DNA of 11,337 nt from Lachnospiraceae bacterium (GCA_017380975.1 JAFOCX010000044.1:1-11337), one strand, 5' to 3'; shown: positions 1 through 6,473, counted from the first letter of the stretch. Notes: generated from the sequence alone by a model not told the origin. Made by a program: numbers and translations.

Positions 1-2229
1 AATGTATTTGTCTACGAGAACCGGCTTATCCTCATCGATCTCTACCGCTGTTCTTAAGTAGTTGCGGAGCTGGTCTTCGTTTGCAACGATCTGCATTGCA
101 CGGCCGCCAAGTACGAAGGACGGACGAACGAGTACCGGATAACCGATCTCTGCTGCTGCAGCTACACCATCTTCGATCTTTGTTACCGCACGGCCTTTTG
201 CACGCGGGATATCAAGCTCGTTCAGAAGGTTCTCGAATGCGTTTCTGTCCTCTGCTCTGTCGATCGCTTCGCAGTCTGTACCGATGATCTTAACGCCACG
301 GTCTGCAAGCGGCTGAGCAAGGTTGATCGCTGTCTGTCCGCCGAGGGAAGCGATAACGCCGTCCGGTTTCTCGAACTCGATGATGTTCATAACATCTTCT
401 GTTGTTAACGGCTCGAAGTACAGTTTATCAGCTGTTGTGTAGTCTGTGGAAACTGTCTCCGGGTTGTTGTTGATGATGATCGCCTCGTAACCTGCATTCT
501 TGATTGTCATGACTGCATGTACTGTGGAGTAGTCGAACTCTACACCCTGACCGATACGGATCGGGCCTGCACCGAGAACGATGATCTTCTTTCTGTCTGT
601 TAATCTGGATGTATTCTCGCCTGTGTAGGAAGAGTAGAAGTACGGGATGTATGCGCCTGTATGGCATGTATCAACCATGCGGAATACCGGGAACATGTTC
701 TCGTTCTTACGAAGGTTGTAAACGTCTACTTCTTTCCAACCCCAGAGCTGGGAGATGAATTTATCGCCGAAGCCCATCACTTTTGCTTCTTTGAGGATTT
801 CTACATTGCCCGGATTCTCTTTTACAACTGTCTCCATCTTCACGATTCTCTCAATTGCCTCGAGGAAGAATGCTGTGATCTTTGTGATCTCGTGAAGTTC
901 TGCAACGCTTACGCCTCTGCGGAGAAGCTCAGCCACTGCGAAGATGTTGTCATCCTGGAATGTGTGGAGATACTCTTTGATCTCTTCTGTGGATCTGCTG
1001 TCAAACTTCGCCATGTGGAAGTGGCAAACACCGATCTCAAGGGAACGAACACCCTTTAAGAGACACTCTTCTAATGTGGAACCGATACCCATGATCTCAC
1101 CAGTAGCCTTCATCTGTGTACCCAGTGTGTTTGCTGCTGTAGCGAATTTATCGAACGGGAATCTCGGTAATTTTGCGATTGTGTAATCGAGGCTCGGCTC
1201 GTATGCTGCTGTTGTGTTTGCGATCGCGATCTCCTCAAGGCTCATACCAACAGCGATCTTCGCTGTTACACGAGCGATCGGGTAACCGGATGCCTTGGAA
1301 GCAAGTGCGGAAGATCTGGAAACTCGCGGGTTAACCTCGATCAGGTAGTACTCGGATGTCTCCGGGTTTAATGCGAACTGTACGTTACATCCACCCTCGA
1401 TCTTGAGCTCACGGATCAGTTTGATCGCGGAGTCATTGAGCATCTTCTCGTCTTCCTTGGATAATGTCATGATCGGAGCTACTACAAGGGAGTCACCTGT
1501 GTGTACGCCAACCGGGTCGATGTTCTCCATGCCACAGATTGTGATCGCATGGTCGTTGGAGTCACGCATAACCTCGAACTCGATCTCTTTGTAACCTTTT
1601 ACGGATTTCTCTACGAGAACCTGATGTACCGGAGAAAGCTTGAATGCGTTAAGACCAAGCTCTACAAGCTCTTCCTCGTTGTATGCAAAACCGCCGCCTG
1701 TACCGCCGAGTGTGAATGCCGGACGAAGAACTACCGGATAACCGATACGTTTTGCAGCCTCTTTCGCCTCGTCGATGGAGTATGTGATCTCAGACGGGAT
1801 AACCGGCTCACCAATGGACTGGCAGAGTTCTTTGAACAGCTCTCTGTCCTCTGCACGCTCGATGGATGCGCTGGATGTACCGAGAAGTTTTACACGGCAC
1901 TCACGAAGGATGCCCTTCTTCTCAAGCTGCATAGCCAGGTTTAAGCCTGTCTGACCGCCGATACCCGGAACGATCGCATCCGGTCTCTCGTAACGGATGA
2001 TCTTTGCGATGTACTCCAGTGTTAACGGTTCCATATATACTTTATCAGCGATAACTGTATCTGTCATGATTGTAGCCGGGTTAGAGTTGCAGAGAACAAC
2101 CTCGTAACCTTCTTCTTTTAATGCAAGACATGCCTGTGTGCCTGCATAGTCGAACTCAGCAGCCTGACCGATAACGATCGGACCGGAGCCAATGATGAGA
2201 ATCTTTTTAATGTCTGTGCGCTTTGCCAT
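1..2229 (-). CDS. carB: Carbamoyl-phosphate synthase large subunit, 3' end outside window
   Basis: The large chain makes carbamoyl phosphate from bicarbonate, ammonia (delivered by CarA from glutamine) and two ATP, feeding pyrimidine and arginine synthesis in the cytoplasm. The minus-strand frame is open from the ATG at 2229 to base 1, giving 743 of the roughly 1070 residues usual for CarB. The N-terminal ATP-grasp half starts with the family motif GSGPIVIGQ (residues 14-22). A second copy, [10 protein letters not shown], sits near residues 553-562 and opens the carbamoyl-phosphate half, with the oligomerisation domain between them. The window ends inside the second ATP-grasp domain, so the rest of it and the allosteric MGS-like domain are not seen. 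A GGGAGG ribosome binding site (2238-2243) lies 8 nt before the ATG. No carA precedes it; the gap holds a small ORF and a terminator-like hairpin. Identity is certain from both duplicated halves; catalytic completeness cannot be judged. Confidence 0.97.
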   Translation of the reverse strand, partial: MAKRTDIKKILIIGSGPIVIGQAAEFDYAGTQACLALKEEGYEVVLCNSNPATIMTDTVIADKVYMEPLTLEYIAKIIRYERPDAIVPGIGGQTGLNLAMQLEKKGILRECRVKLLGTSSASIERAEDRELFKELCQSIGEPVIPSEITYSIDEAKEAAKRIGYPVVLRPAFTLGGTGGGFAYNEEELVELGLNAFKLSPVHQVLVEKSVKGYKEIEFEVMRDSNDHAITICGMENIDPVGVHTGDSLVVAPIMTLSKEDEKMLNDSAIKLIRELKIEGGCNVQFALNPETSEYYLIEVNPRVSRSSALASKASGYPIARVTAKIAVGMSLEEIAIANTTAAYEPSLDYTIAKLPRFPFDKFATAANTLGTQMKATGEIMGIGSTLEECLLKGVRSLEIGVCHFHMAKFDSRSTEEIKEYLHTFQDDNIFAVAELLRRGVSVAELHEITKITAFFLEAIERIVKMETVVKENPGNVEILKEAKVMGFGDKFISQLWGWKEVDVYNLRKNENMFPVFRMVDTCHTGAYIPYFYSSYTGENTSRLTDRKKIIVLGAGPIRIGQGVEFDYSTVHAVMTIKNAGYEAIIINNNPETVSTDYTTADKLYFEPLTTEDVMNIIEFEKPDGVIASLGGQTAINLAQPLADRGVKIIGTDCEAIDRAEDRNAFENLLNELDIPRAKGRAVTKIEDGVAAAAEIGYPVLVRPSFVLGGRAMQIVANEDQLRNYLRTAVEIDEDKPVLVDKYI

Positions 2230-2284
2230 GTTTTTTTCCTCCCATATCGCTTTTATGATCATTTACAGTGTTCCATTTGATGTC

Positions 2285-2313
2285 ATTATACCACATATCA
2301 AGAGGTATTACCT
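2285..2313 (-). promoter_or_regulatory. Candidate extended -10 promoter for carB
   Basis: On the minus strand TATAAT (2290-2285) is preceded by TGG, giving a perfect TGnTATAAT extended -10 element. The hexamer 17 nt upstream (AGGTAA, 2313-2308) is a poor -35, which extended -10 promoters tolerate. Predicted initiation is near 2278, about 48 nt before the carB ATG and downstream of the attenuator-like hairpin. If used, it would give hairpin-independent carB expression. Confidence 0.6.
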
Positions 2314-2314
2314 C
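2302..2314. promoter_or_regulatory. Perfect 13-bp palindrome, possible operator at the carB promoter
   Basis: The sequence GAGGTA-T-TACCTC is a perfect dyad of two 6-bp arms around one base. Its centre lies 18 nt upstream of the carB TATAAT, so it covers the -35 position, where a repressor would block RNA polymerase or an activator could replace the missing -35 contact. It could equally act as a small RNA hairpin in transcripts coming from upstream. No known operator consensus is recognised. Confidence 0.4.
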
Positions 2315-2324
2315 ATTATTCAGC

Positions 2325-2374
2325 AAAAAAATACCCGGCTTGTGGAAAAATTATTAAATACCACAACTGCCGGG
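2325..2374 (-). terminator. Terminator/attenuator hairpin between small ORF and carB
   Basis: On the minus strand the 5' arm CCCGGCAGTTGTGG (2374-2361) pairs with the 3' arm CCACAAGCCGGG (2345-2334), leaving a 2-nt AG bulge and a 15-nt AT-rich loop. A T-rich tail (TATTTTTTT, 2333-2325) follows, as in intrinsic terminators. The last codons of the upstream small ORF form the 5' arm and its stop codon lies in the loop. A ribosome finishing that ORF would therefore prevent the hairpin from forming. Confidence 0.75.
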
Positions 2375-2497
2375 AATAACATCAATATAAAAAACACGAT
2401 TGAATAACATATAAATAAAAGAAAAAATAAAAGAAATGAAAGAACTCATCTTGCCATTATCGAAACCATTTGCATTGGATCTCAGCAGTGTGAACAT
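2354..2497 (-). CDS. 47-residue small ORF, candidate leader peptide of carB
   Basis: This ORF is too short for usual gene calling but has strong expression signals: a TTGACA promoter 36 nt upstream and AGGAGG (2514-2509) before the ATG at 2497. It encodes 47 residues with a Phe/Ile/Ser-rich hydrophobic centre (about residues 19-41) and a short C-terminus ending in PGSCGI. The hydrophobic stretch is coded by a U-rich tract: bases 2444-2411 of the minus strand hold 26 T in 34 and no G. The final codons overlap the 5' arm of the terminator-like hairpin and the stop TAA (2356-2354) is in its loop. This layout resembles the pyrL leader peptide of the E. coli pyrBI attenuator (44 residues). Alternatives are a small membrane peptide made from its own short transcript, or a non-translated leader in which T-richness mimics a hydrophobic protein. 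A start-stop pair (ATGTAA) lies between the ribosome binding site and the chosen ATG. Confidence 0.55.
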   Translation of the reverse strand: MFTLLRSNANGFDNGKMSSFISFIFSFIYMLFNRVFYIDVIPGSCGI

Positions 2498-2532
2498 ACT
2501 TACATTTCCTCCTTGTTTTCTTCATCTGAAAC

Positions 2533-2561
2533 AGTTTATCGTGAATGCATCGTTTTGTCAA
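2533..2561 (-). promoter_or_regulatory. Sigma-A promoter of the small ORF / carB leader
   Basis: On the minus strand a perfect -35 TTGACA (2561-2556) is followed after exactly 17 nt by TAAACT (2538-2533), matching 4 of 6 bases of the -10 consensus. The upstream DNA is A/T-rich. Predicted initiation is near 2526, about 29 nt before the small-ORF ATG. It lies downstream of the csp terminator, so it starts an independent transcription unit. Confidence 0.75.
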
Positions 2562-2618
2562 GAAATTTACAAGCACATTTTTTCGTGTACGATTTTTTAA
2601 ACATTGGAACAGAAATGG

Positions 2619-2648
2619 AAAAAGCCGCGTCGTAAAACAACACGGCTT
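2619..2648 (-). terminator. Intrinsic terminator of csp
   Basis: On the minus strand an 11-bp stem, AAGCCGTGTTG with CGACGCGGCTT (two G-U pairs), closes a 5-nt loop TTTTA and is followed by five T. It begins 20 nt after the csp stop codon and separates csp from the carB leader promoter. Confidence 0.9.
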
Positions 2649-2668
2649 CAGTATAGTTCATTCGGGAA

Positions 2669-2881
2669 TTAGAGCTTTGTAACGTTTACAGCGCGAAGTT
2701 TCTTGCTGTTTTTCGGATCCTGCTCTGTCTCGAAGGAAACTTTCTGACCTTCTTCAAGAGTCTTGTAACCTTCGCCTACGATTGCGGAGAAGTGTACGAA
2801 AACGTCGTCGCCGCCGTTATCGTTGGAGATGAATCCATAACCTTTCTCTGCGTTGAACCATTTAACTGTACCGTTGTTCAT
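2669..2881 (-). CDS. Cold-shock protein, CspA/CspB family
   Basis: A 70-residue single-domain OB-fold RNA/DNA-binding protein that acts as an RNA chaperone, melting mRNA structure and affecting translation and antitermination, especially in the cold. The two RNA-binding motifs are intact: KGYGFI (RNP1, residues 13-18) and VFVHFS (RNP2, residues 27-32), and the N-terminal GTVKWFN signature is present. Length matches the family. GGAGG (2893-2889) lies 7 nt before the ATG. The gene is monocistronic: its own strong promoter (3104-3076), a leader of about 190 nt as is common for cold-shock mRNAs, and a strong terminator right after the stop. Paralogue-level naming (cspA, cspB, cspC) is not possible from the sequence alone. 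Confidence 0.96.
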   Translation of the reverse strand: MNNGTVKWFNAEKGYGFISNDNGGDDVFVHFSAIVGEGYKTLEEGQKVSFETEQDPKNSKKLRAVNVTKL

Positions 2882-3069
2882 GTTGGTACCTCCATAAAAA
2901 ATAAAAATTTTGTTGTTTCCGGACTGCCGCTTCTCAATAAATCCCCCTGGTTATGTTGGACCTTATTAAATTTATTCAAGAAAAAACCCACAGGCAACTT
3001 CTCCCCAATTCGTCGAATGTAACAATGACTTCAGGATGTTGCGTGTGAGTTCAATAGTGCATCGGAATC
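2882..3069 (-). promoter_or_regulatory. Long 5' leader of the csp mRNA
   Basis: From the predicted start near 3069 to the csp ATG there are about 188 nt without a convincing ORF. The first 30 nt can form TGAGTT/AACTCA, and TTCGACGAA is a small internal dyad. The last part is U/A-rich just before the ribosome binding site, which should leave the site accessible. Long structured leaders control cold-induced translation of csp genes in other bacteria; a specific thermosensor fold is not shown here. Confidence 0.5.
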
Positions 3070-3075
3070 AACTCA

Positions 3076-3104
3076 ACAATAGCACACTTTAGAGGGACTG
3101 TCAA
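3076..3104 (-). promoter_or_regulatory. Sigma-A promoter of csp
   Basis: On the minus strand TTGACA (3104-3099) is followed after 17 nt by TATTGT (3081-3076), which is preceded by TGC as an extended -10. The combination of a perfect -35, ideal spacing and an extended -10 fits a highly expressed gene. The -35 is only 15 nt beyond the stop codon of the preceding HAD gene. Confidence 0.8.
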
Positions 3105-3118
3105 TCGGATTCGCCCCT

Positions 3119-3805
3119 CTACATCATCTCTTTAATTTCATCAAGCGTTGCCACGATATAGTCCAAATGTACTTCTGTGTGATTTTCATCGTTGTTCGGA
3201 TTAAACCACATGGTGTCAATGCCCACATTATTGCCGCCGCGCATATCAGAGGTCAGGGAATCTCCGATGATCAGCATATGTTCCACATCTCTGCGGCCCA
3301 TTTTCTCGAAGCAGTATTCAAAAAATGCCGGCTGCGGTTTCTGGGCATTAGCCTCCTCAGAAATAAAAATGCCGTCAAAGTATTTGTCCAGACCGGATTT
3401 TGCAAGACGGTTGTACTGGGTCTCTGCCACACCATTTGTCACAATGTAGAGCGGATATCTTCCTTTTAAAGATTCCAGCAGTTCGATCGCACCATCGATG
3501 AGAACTGCGCTCGCATTCAGATACTGACGATAAAGAGTGTCTACCTCCGCACCGTCAACCTGTACACCAAACGCTCCGAAAAACTCTTCAAAACGCATGC
3601 TCAGAACCTGATCTCTTGTGATCTCGCCGCGCTCTAACATTTCCCAGTATTTCTTATTTGTAATATGATATTTATGTTTATTCTCTGCAGTTACCGGAAC
3701 ATCAAACTTTGCTAAGAGCGCTTCGATACCGTCCTCTTCCGCTTTGTTGAAATCAAGCAGAGTTCCGTCCACATCGAACAGTAACACTTCATACTTTTTC
3801 ATCAT
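3119..3805 (-). CDS. HAD-superfamily hydrolase, YjjG/YfnB-type pyrimidine 5'-nucleotidase
   Basis: A 228-residue cytoplasmic HAD phosphatase. The four HAD motifs are present: DVDGT (D11 nucleophile, D13 acid/base), TNG (123-125), K156 in the QKP context, and GDSLTSD (181-187) for Mg2+. The N-terminal KYEVLLFDVDGTLLDFNKAE and IVTNGVAETQYNRL segments are typical of the YjjG/YfnB subfamily. In E. coli YjjG dephosphorylates UMP, dUMP, dTMP and noncanonical pyrimidine nucleotides. The start at 3805 is chosen because GGAG (3815-3812) lies 6 nt upstream; ATG 3802 is equally possible, and a longer reading from 3823 would place the ribosome binding site inside the gene. It follows pyrC after 65 nt containing a strong terminator and no room for a promoter, so expression may depend on read-through. 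No terminator is clear after it. Confidence 0.88.
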   Translation of the reverse strand: MMKKYEVLLFDVDGTLLDFNKAEEDGIEALLAKFDVPVTAENKHKYHITNKKYWEMLERGEITRDQVLSMRFEEFFGAFGVQVDGAEVDTLYRQYLNASAVLIDGAIELLESLKGRYPLYIVTNGVAETQYNRLAKSGLDKYFDGIFISEEANAQKPQPAFFEYCFEKMGRRDVEHMLIIGDSLTSDMRGGNNVGIDTMWFNPNNDENHTEVHLDYIVATLDEIKEMM

Positions 3806-3826
3806 TCTTCTCTCCAATATCATTCG

Positions 3827-3859
3827 AAAAACCGGGACGATCCTACTGAACCGCCCCGG
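3827..3859 (-). terminator. Intrinsic terminator after pyrC
   Basis: On the minus strand CCGGGGCG (3859-3852) pairs with CGTCCCGG (3839-3832) through 8 bp with one G-U pair and a 12-nt loop, followed by five T (3831-3827). It starts 12 nt after the pyrC stop. Only 11 nt separate its T-tract from the ribosome binding site of the next gene, so it may work as a partial terminator within an operon. Confidence 0.85.
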
Positions 3860-3870
3860 ACTTGTTATTC

Positions 3871-5148
3871 TTATTTATCCTGGTATACAACCTGACCTGC
3901 GCAAATTGTGTATTTAACGCGGCCGTAAAGCTCTGTACCAATGAACGGTGTGTTGCAGGACTTGGAAGCAATATCTTCCATGGATACTGTCCACTTCTCG
4001 TTCTCGTCGAAGATCACGAGGTCTGCATCAGCGCCTTCATCGATGTAACCCTTATCGAAGTGATATAACTTCGCCGGATTTAAGCTCATCTTCTCCATTA
4101 ACTGAACCATTGTCAGATGACCTTTGCGAACTAAGTTTGTAACAGCGATACCAAGAGCTGTCTCAAGACCGATGATTCCGCTCGGTGCTTTCCAAACCGG
4201 CTCAACAGCCTTCTCTTCCGGGCTGTGCGGAGCGTGGTCTGTTGCGATCATATCGATGGAACCGTCTTTGATACCTTCGATGATGCCGTAACGGTCAGCT
4301 ACGGAACGAAGCGGCGGGTTCATCTTTGCAAGGGAGCCTTTCTCTAATACTGCGCTCTCATCTAATGCGATGTGGTGCGGAGTAACCTCTGCCCATACGT
4401 TTGCGCCAAGCTCTTTTGCAAGTTTCACCATCTTAACAGCGTTCTTGGAGCTGATGTGCTGGATGTTTACGTTTGCACCTGTGTGGAGTGCTAACATACA
4501 GTCACGAGCTACTAAGGAATCCTCTGCAAGAGACGGGGAACCTTTGATACCAAGAGCTTCTGCGGACGGACCTGCGTTGATACCGTTCTCAGAAATGAAC
4601 GCCGGATCTTCCTCGTGGAAGCTGAGCGGAACATTTAACTCTTTTGCTTTTAACATAGCTGTCTTAACAAGGTTCTGGTCCATGATCGGAATACCGTCAT
4701 CTGTGAAGCCCGCTGCACCTGCTGCGATGAGTGCTTCCATGTCAACCAGCTCTTTACCCTGCATACCAACTGTGATACAAGCTGCCGGCATAACGTTGAT
4801 GCCTGTCTTCTTACCTTCTTCGATAATGTATTTCACTGTCTCTACATTGTCTACTGCCGGTTTTGTATTTGCCATTGTTACAACTGTTGTGAAGCCGCCT
4901 TTTTTCGCTGCAGCTGCACCGGTCTGGATATCCTCTTTGTATGTGAGGCCCGGATCACGGAAGTGTACGTGTACATCGATAAGGCCCGGTGCTACCACCA
5001 TACCTTTTGCATCGATGATTGTCTCATACTCTTCACTCTTCTGGTACTTACCGATCTTAGTGATCTTACCGCCATCGATTACGATATCAAGTACATCGTC
5101 GATGCCTCTCTTCGGGTCAACAATACGTCCGTCTTTGATCAGAATCAT
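3871..5148 (-). CDS. pyrC: Dihydroorotase, type I (multifunctional complex type)
   Basis: This cytoplasmic zinc amidohydrolase interconverts N-carbamoyl-L-aspartate and L-dihydroorotate, step three of pyrimidine synthesis, and is reversible. At 425 residues it matches the usual length. Metal and substrate residues are visible: the HVH pair H60/H62 in DVHVHFRDPG with R64, bridging D150/D151 in FTDDG, H178 in SFHEED, H231 in IQHISS, and D304 with H308 in ATDHAPHS. The Asp-bridged DDG pattern, not a carboxylated lysine, fits class I bacterial enzymes. The ATG at 5148 overlaps the stop of the upstream amidase by 4 bp (ATGA), with AAGGAGG 10 nt before it, so the two are translationally coupled. 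A terminator follows at once. The amidase partner is unusual: it could mean catabolic use (dihydroorotate to carbamoyl-aspartate) in addition to, or instead of, biosynthesis. A hydantoinase or allantoinase role is less likely given the clear dihydroorotase motifs. Confidence 0.95.
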   Translation of the reverse strand: MILIKDGRIVDPKRGIDDVLDIVIDGGKITKIGKYQKSEEYETIIDAKGMVVAPGLIDVHVHFRDPGLTYKEDIQTGAAAAKKGGFTTVVTMANTKPAVDNVETVKYIIEEGKKTGINVMPAACITVGMQGKELVDMEALIAAGAAGFTDDGIPIMDQNLVKTAMLKAKELNVPLSFHEEDPAFISENGINAGPSAEALGIKGSPSLAEDSLVARDCMLALHTGANVNIQHISSKNAVKMVKLAKELGANVWAEVTPHHIALDESAVLEKGSLAKMNPPLRSVADRYGIIEGIKDGSIDMIATDHAPHSPEEKAVEPVWKAPSGIIGLETALGIAVTNLVRKGHLTMVQLMEKMSLNPAKLYHFDKGYIDEGADADLVIFDENEKWTVSMEDIASKSCNTPFIGTELYGRVKYTICAGQVVYQDK

Positions 5149-6377
5149 ACTTCCATTTCCTCCTTGAAGTGTTCATAAATGACCTGCGCACCATCACAGA
5201 TCGACTCAATGGTGGCAAATTCTTTTTTATTGTGACTGATACCCTTTGCACACGGAATGAATACCATACCGGTCTCACAGATGTTTGCGAAGGACATCGC
5301 ATCATGTCCGGCACCGCTGATCATCGAACGATGCGGAATTCTCAGTTTCTTTGCTGCTCTTAAGAGTTTCTGCTGCACGTCCATGGACATGGCGATCGGC
5401 GGAATATCCGAAGTCTTCTCTCTGTAATATTTCACCTTGCGCTTTTCGCAGATCTTCTTGCAGGCAGATTTCAGTCTGGCTTCCATTCGGTCCAGACTGG
5501 CGGAATCAATACCTCTCATATCAACACCGAGTGTCACTTCACCCGGGATTACATTGAGAGCATTCGGAGATACTTTTACCGTACCAACCGTTGCAACAGA
5601 CTGATAGATCGATTCATCTTTACCAATCTCTTCGATCTCAAGGATCAGTTCAGATGCCGCGCAAAGGGCATCGGAACGCATTCCCATCGGAGTAGCGCCG
5701 GAATGCTCTGCGCTTCCTTTAATATAGATTCGGAATCGTCTCGGTCCTGCAACCGTGGTAACAATACCGATCGAATCATCATACTCTTCCAGAACTTTTC
5801 CCTGTTCAATATGTAACTCCAGGTATTCTTTCACACCCTGAATACGCTTCGGTTCCATATTGTAGCCGCGTTCCTTGAAAACTTCACTCAGCGTTTTGCC
5901 TTCTCGGTTTACCGCTTCACCAATATCATGCTTGTAAACTTCTTTTGTGATCAGACCGCTTCCGATCGTGCTTCGTCCAAAGTTACTGGACTCCTCGCAG
6001 CGCATCGCGCCGACGCGGATCGGGATCTCTAATCCGTCACGTTTTGCCCACTCTAAAAGCAGCAGGCCGGCAATGATTCCGCTGACGCCGTCATAACGGC
6101 CGCCTTCCACCACAGAATCCAGGTGGGAAGCAACAAGATAGTACTCGTCATCCTCATCCGACTTACATGCCGGATTGTAAATGTAAGTATTTCCGACTTC
6201 ATCTGTATAACTCTCGTATCCTTTTTCTTTTCCGAGAGCCACAAACACTTCATGCATCTCATCCTCTACCGCCGTGTATCCAAGTCGTGTTACACCGCCG
6301 TTTTCTGTGCTTCCGATGCTGTAAAATTTGTCAAACAAATACTCTGCATACTCAATATCCTGAATCGGATGTTTCAT
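5145..6377 (-). CDS. M20-family N-carbamoyl-amino-acid amidohydrolase (hydantoinase/carbamoylase family), candidate ureidosuccinase
   Basis: A 410-residue dinuclear metal amidase of the family that includes N-carbamoyl-L-amino-acid hydrolase, beta-ureidopropionase and allantoate amidohydrolase (AllC). These release ammonia and CO2 from N-carbamoyl groups. Visible signatures are GGVTRLGYTAVEDEMH (27-42), metal ligands H85 and D96 (SHLDS, GRYDGVSG), E128/E129 (RCEESS), H189 (LHIEQG) and H382 (ISHNKKE). R288 (DMRG) matches the arginine that binds the substrate carboxylate, and GAGHDA lies at 355-360. All catalytic positions are intact. A strong AAGGAGG (6393-6387) precedes the ATG. The stop overlaps the pyrC start, so the two are coupled. 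Being paired with dihydroorotase, whose product is N-carbamoyl-aspartate, it is a candidate ureidosuccinase (N-carbamoyl-aspartate to aspartate). Substrate is inference; N-carbamoyl-beta-alanine or allantoate remain possible. Confidence 0.9.
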   Translation of the reverse strand: MKHPIQDIEYAEYLFDKFYSIGSTENGGVTRLGYTAVEDEMHEVFVALGKEKGYESYTDEVGNTYIYNPACKSDEDDEYYLVASHLDSVVEGGRYDGVSGIIAGLLLLEWAKRDGLEIPIRVGAMRCEESSNFGRSTIGSGLITKEVYKHDIGEAVNREGKTLSEVFKERGYNMEPKRIQGVKEYLELHIEQGKVLEEYDDSIGIVTTVAGPRRFRIYIKGSAEHSGATPMGMRSDALCAASELILEIEEIGKDESIYQSVATVGTVKVSPNALNVIPGEVTLGVDMRGIDSASLDRMEARLKSACKKICEKRKVKYYREKTSDIPPIAMSMDVQQKLLRAAKKLRIPHRSMISGAGHDAMSFANICETGMVFIPCAKGISHNKKEFATIESICDGAQVIYEHFKEEMEV

Positions 6378-6395
6378 ACGGAACCCCCTCCTTAT

Positions 6396-6424
6396 ATTTT
6401 AAACGATATTCCCTTTTCCATCAA
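6396..6424 (-). promoter_or_regulatory. Possible promoter of the amidase-pyrC operon
   Basis: On the minus strand TTGATG (6424-6419) is spaced 17 nt from TAAAAT (6401-6396). The match is good, but initiation would then fall near 6389, inside the ribosome binding site, leaving almost no leader. Either the real start is a few bases upstream or a different -10 is used. It is placed directly after the terminator of the preceding gene, so some promoter is expected in this gap of about 50 nt. Confidence 0.4.
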
Positions 6425-6426
6425 GT

Positions 6427-6456
6427 AAAATCAGGGGACATGAGTCCCCCAATTTT
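6427..6456. terminator. Symmetric intrinsic terminator hairpin
   Basis: A 13-bp stem with a 4-nt loop: AAAATCAGGGGAC, ATGA, GTCCCCCAATTTT on the plus strand, with two mismatched positions that are G-U in the minus-strand transcript. Because the G/C core is flanked by A and T runs on both sides it could stop transcription in either direction. It mainly ends the VOC gene transcript, 18 nt after that gene's stop codon. Confidence 0.85.
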
Positions 6457-6473
6457 GTAATTGCCCCAAATGA

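Noticed and set aside
661..1944. Plus-strand open frames of up to about 147 codons opposite carB
   Set aside because: They are antisense shadows of a clearly real carB frame, lack ribosome binding sites and resemble no protein family.
2192..2407. 71-codon plus-strand open frame across the carB start
   Set aside because: It covers the carB start and the hairpin on the opposite strand, with no ribosome binding site.
2354..2497. Type I toxin-antitoxin locus built on the small hydrophobic ORF
   Set aside because: No convincing antisense promoter was found on the plus strand, and the overlap with a terminator in front of carB fits a leader better.
2230..2660. PyrR-binding leader or a known riboswitch before carB
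   Set aside because: No recognisable PyrR binding loop or riboswitch core motif was found; the only structured elements are the hairpin and small palindrome described.
3091..3120. Inverted repeat AGAGGG/CCCTCT at the end of the HAD gene, as a terminator
   Set aside because: The loop is long and no T-run follows on the minus strand; the csp promoter occupies the same bases.
4370..5167. 265-codon plus-strand open frame opposite pyrC
   Set aside because: Composition is that of an antisense frame to a conserved gene; there is no ribosome binding site or promoter, and pyrC is certain.
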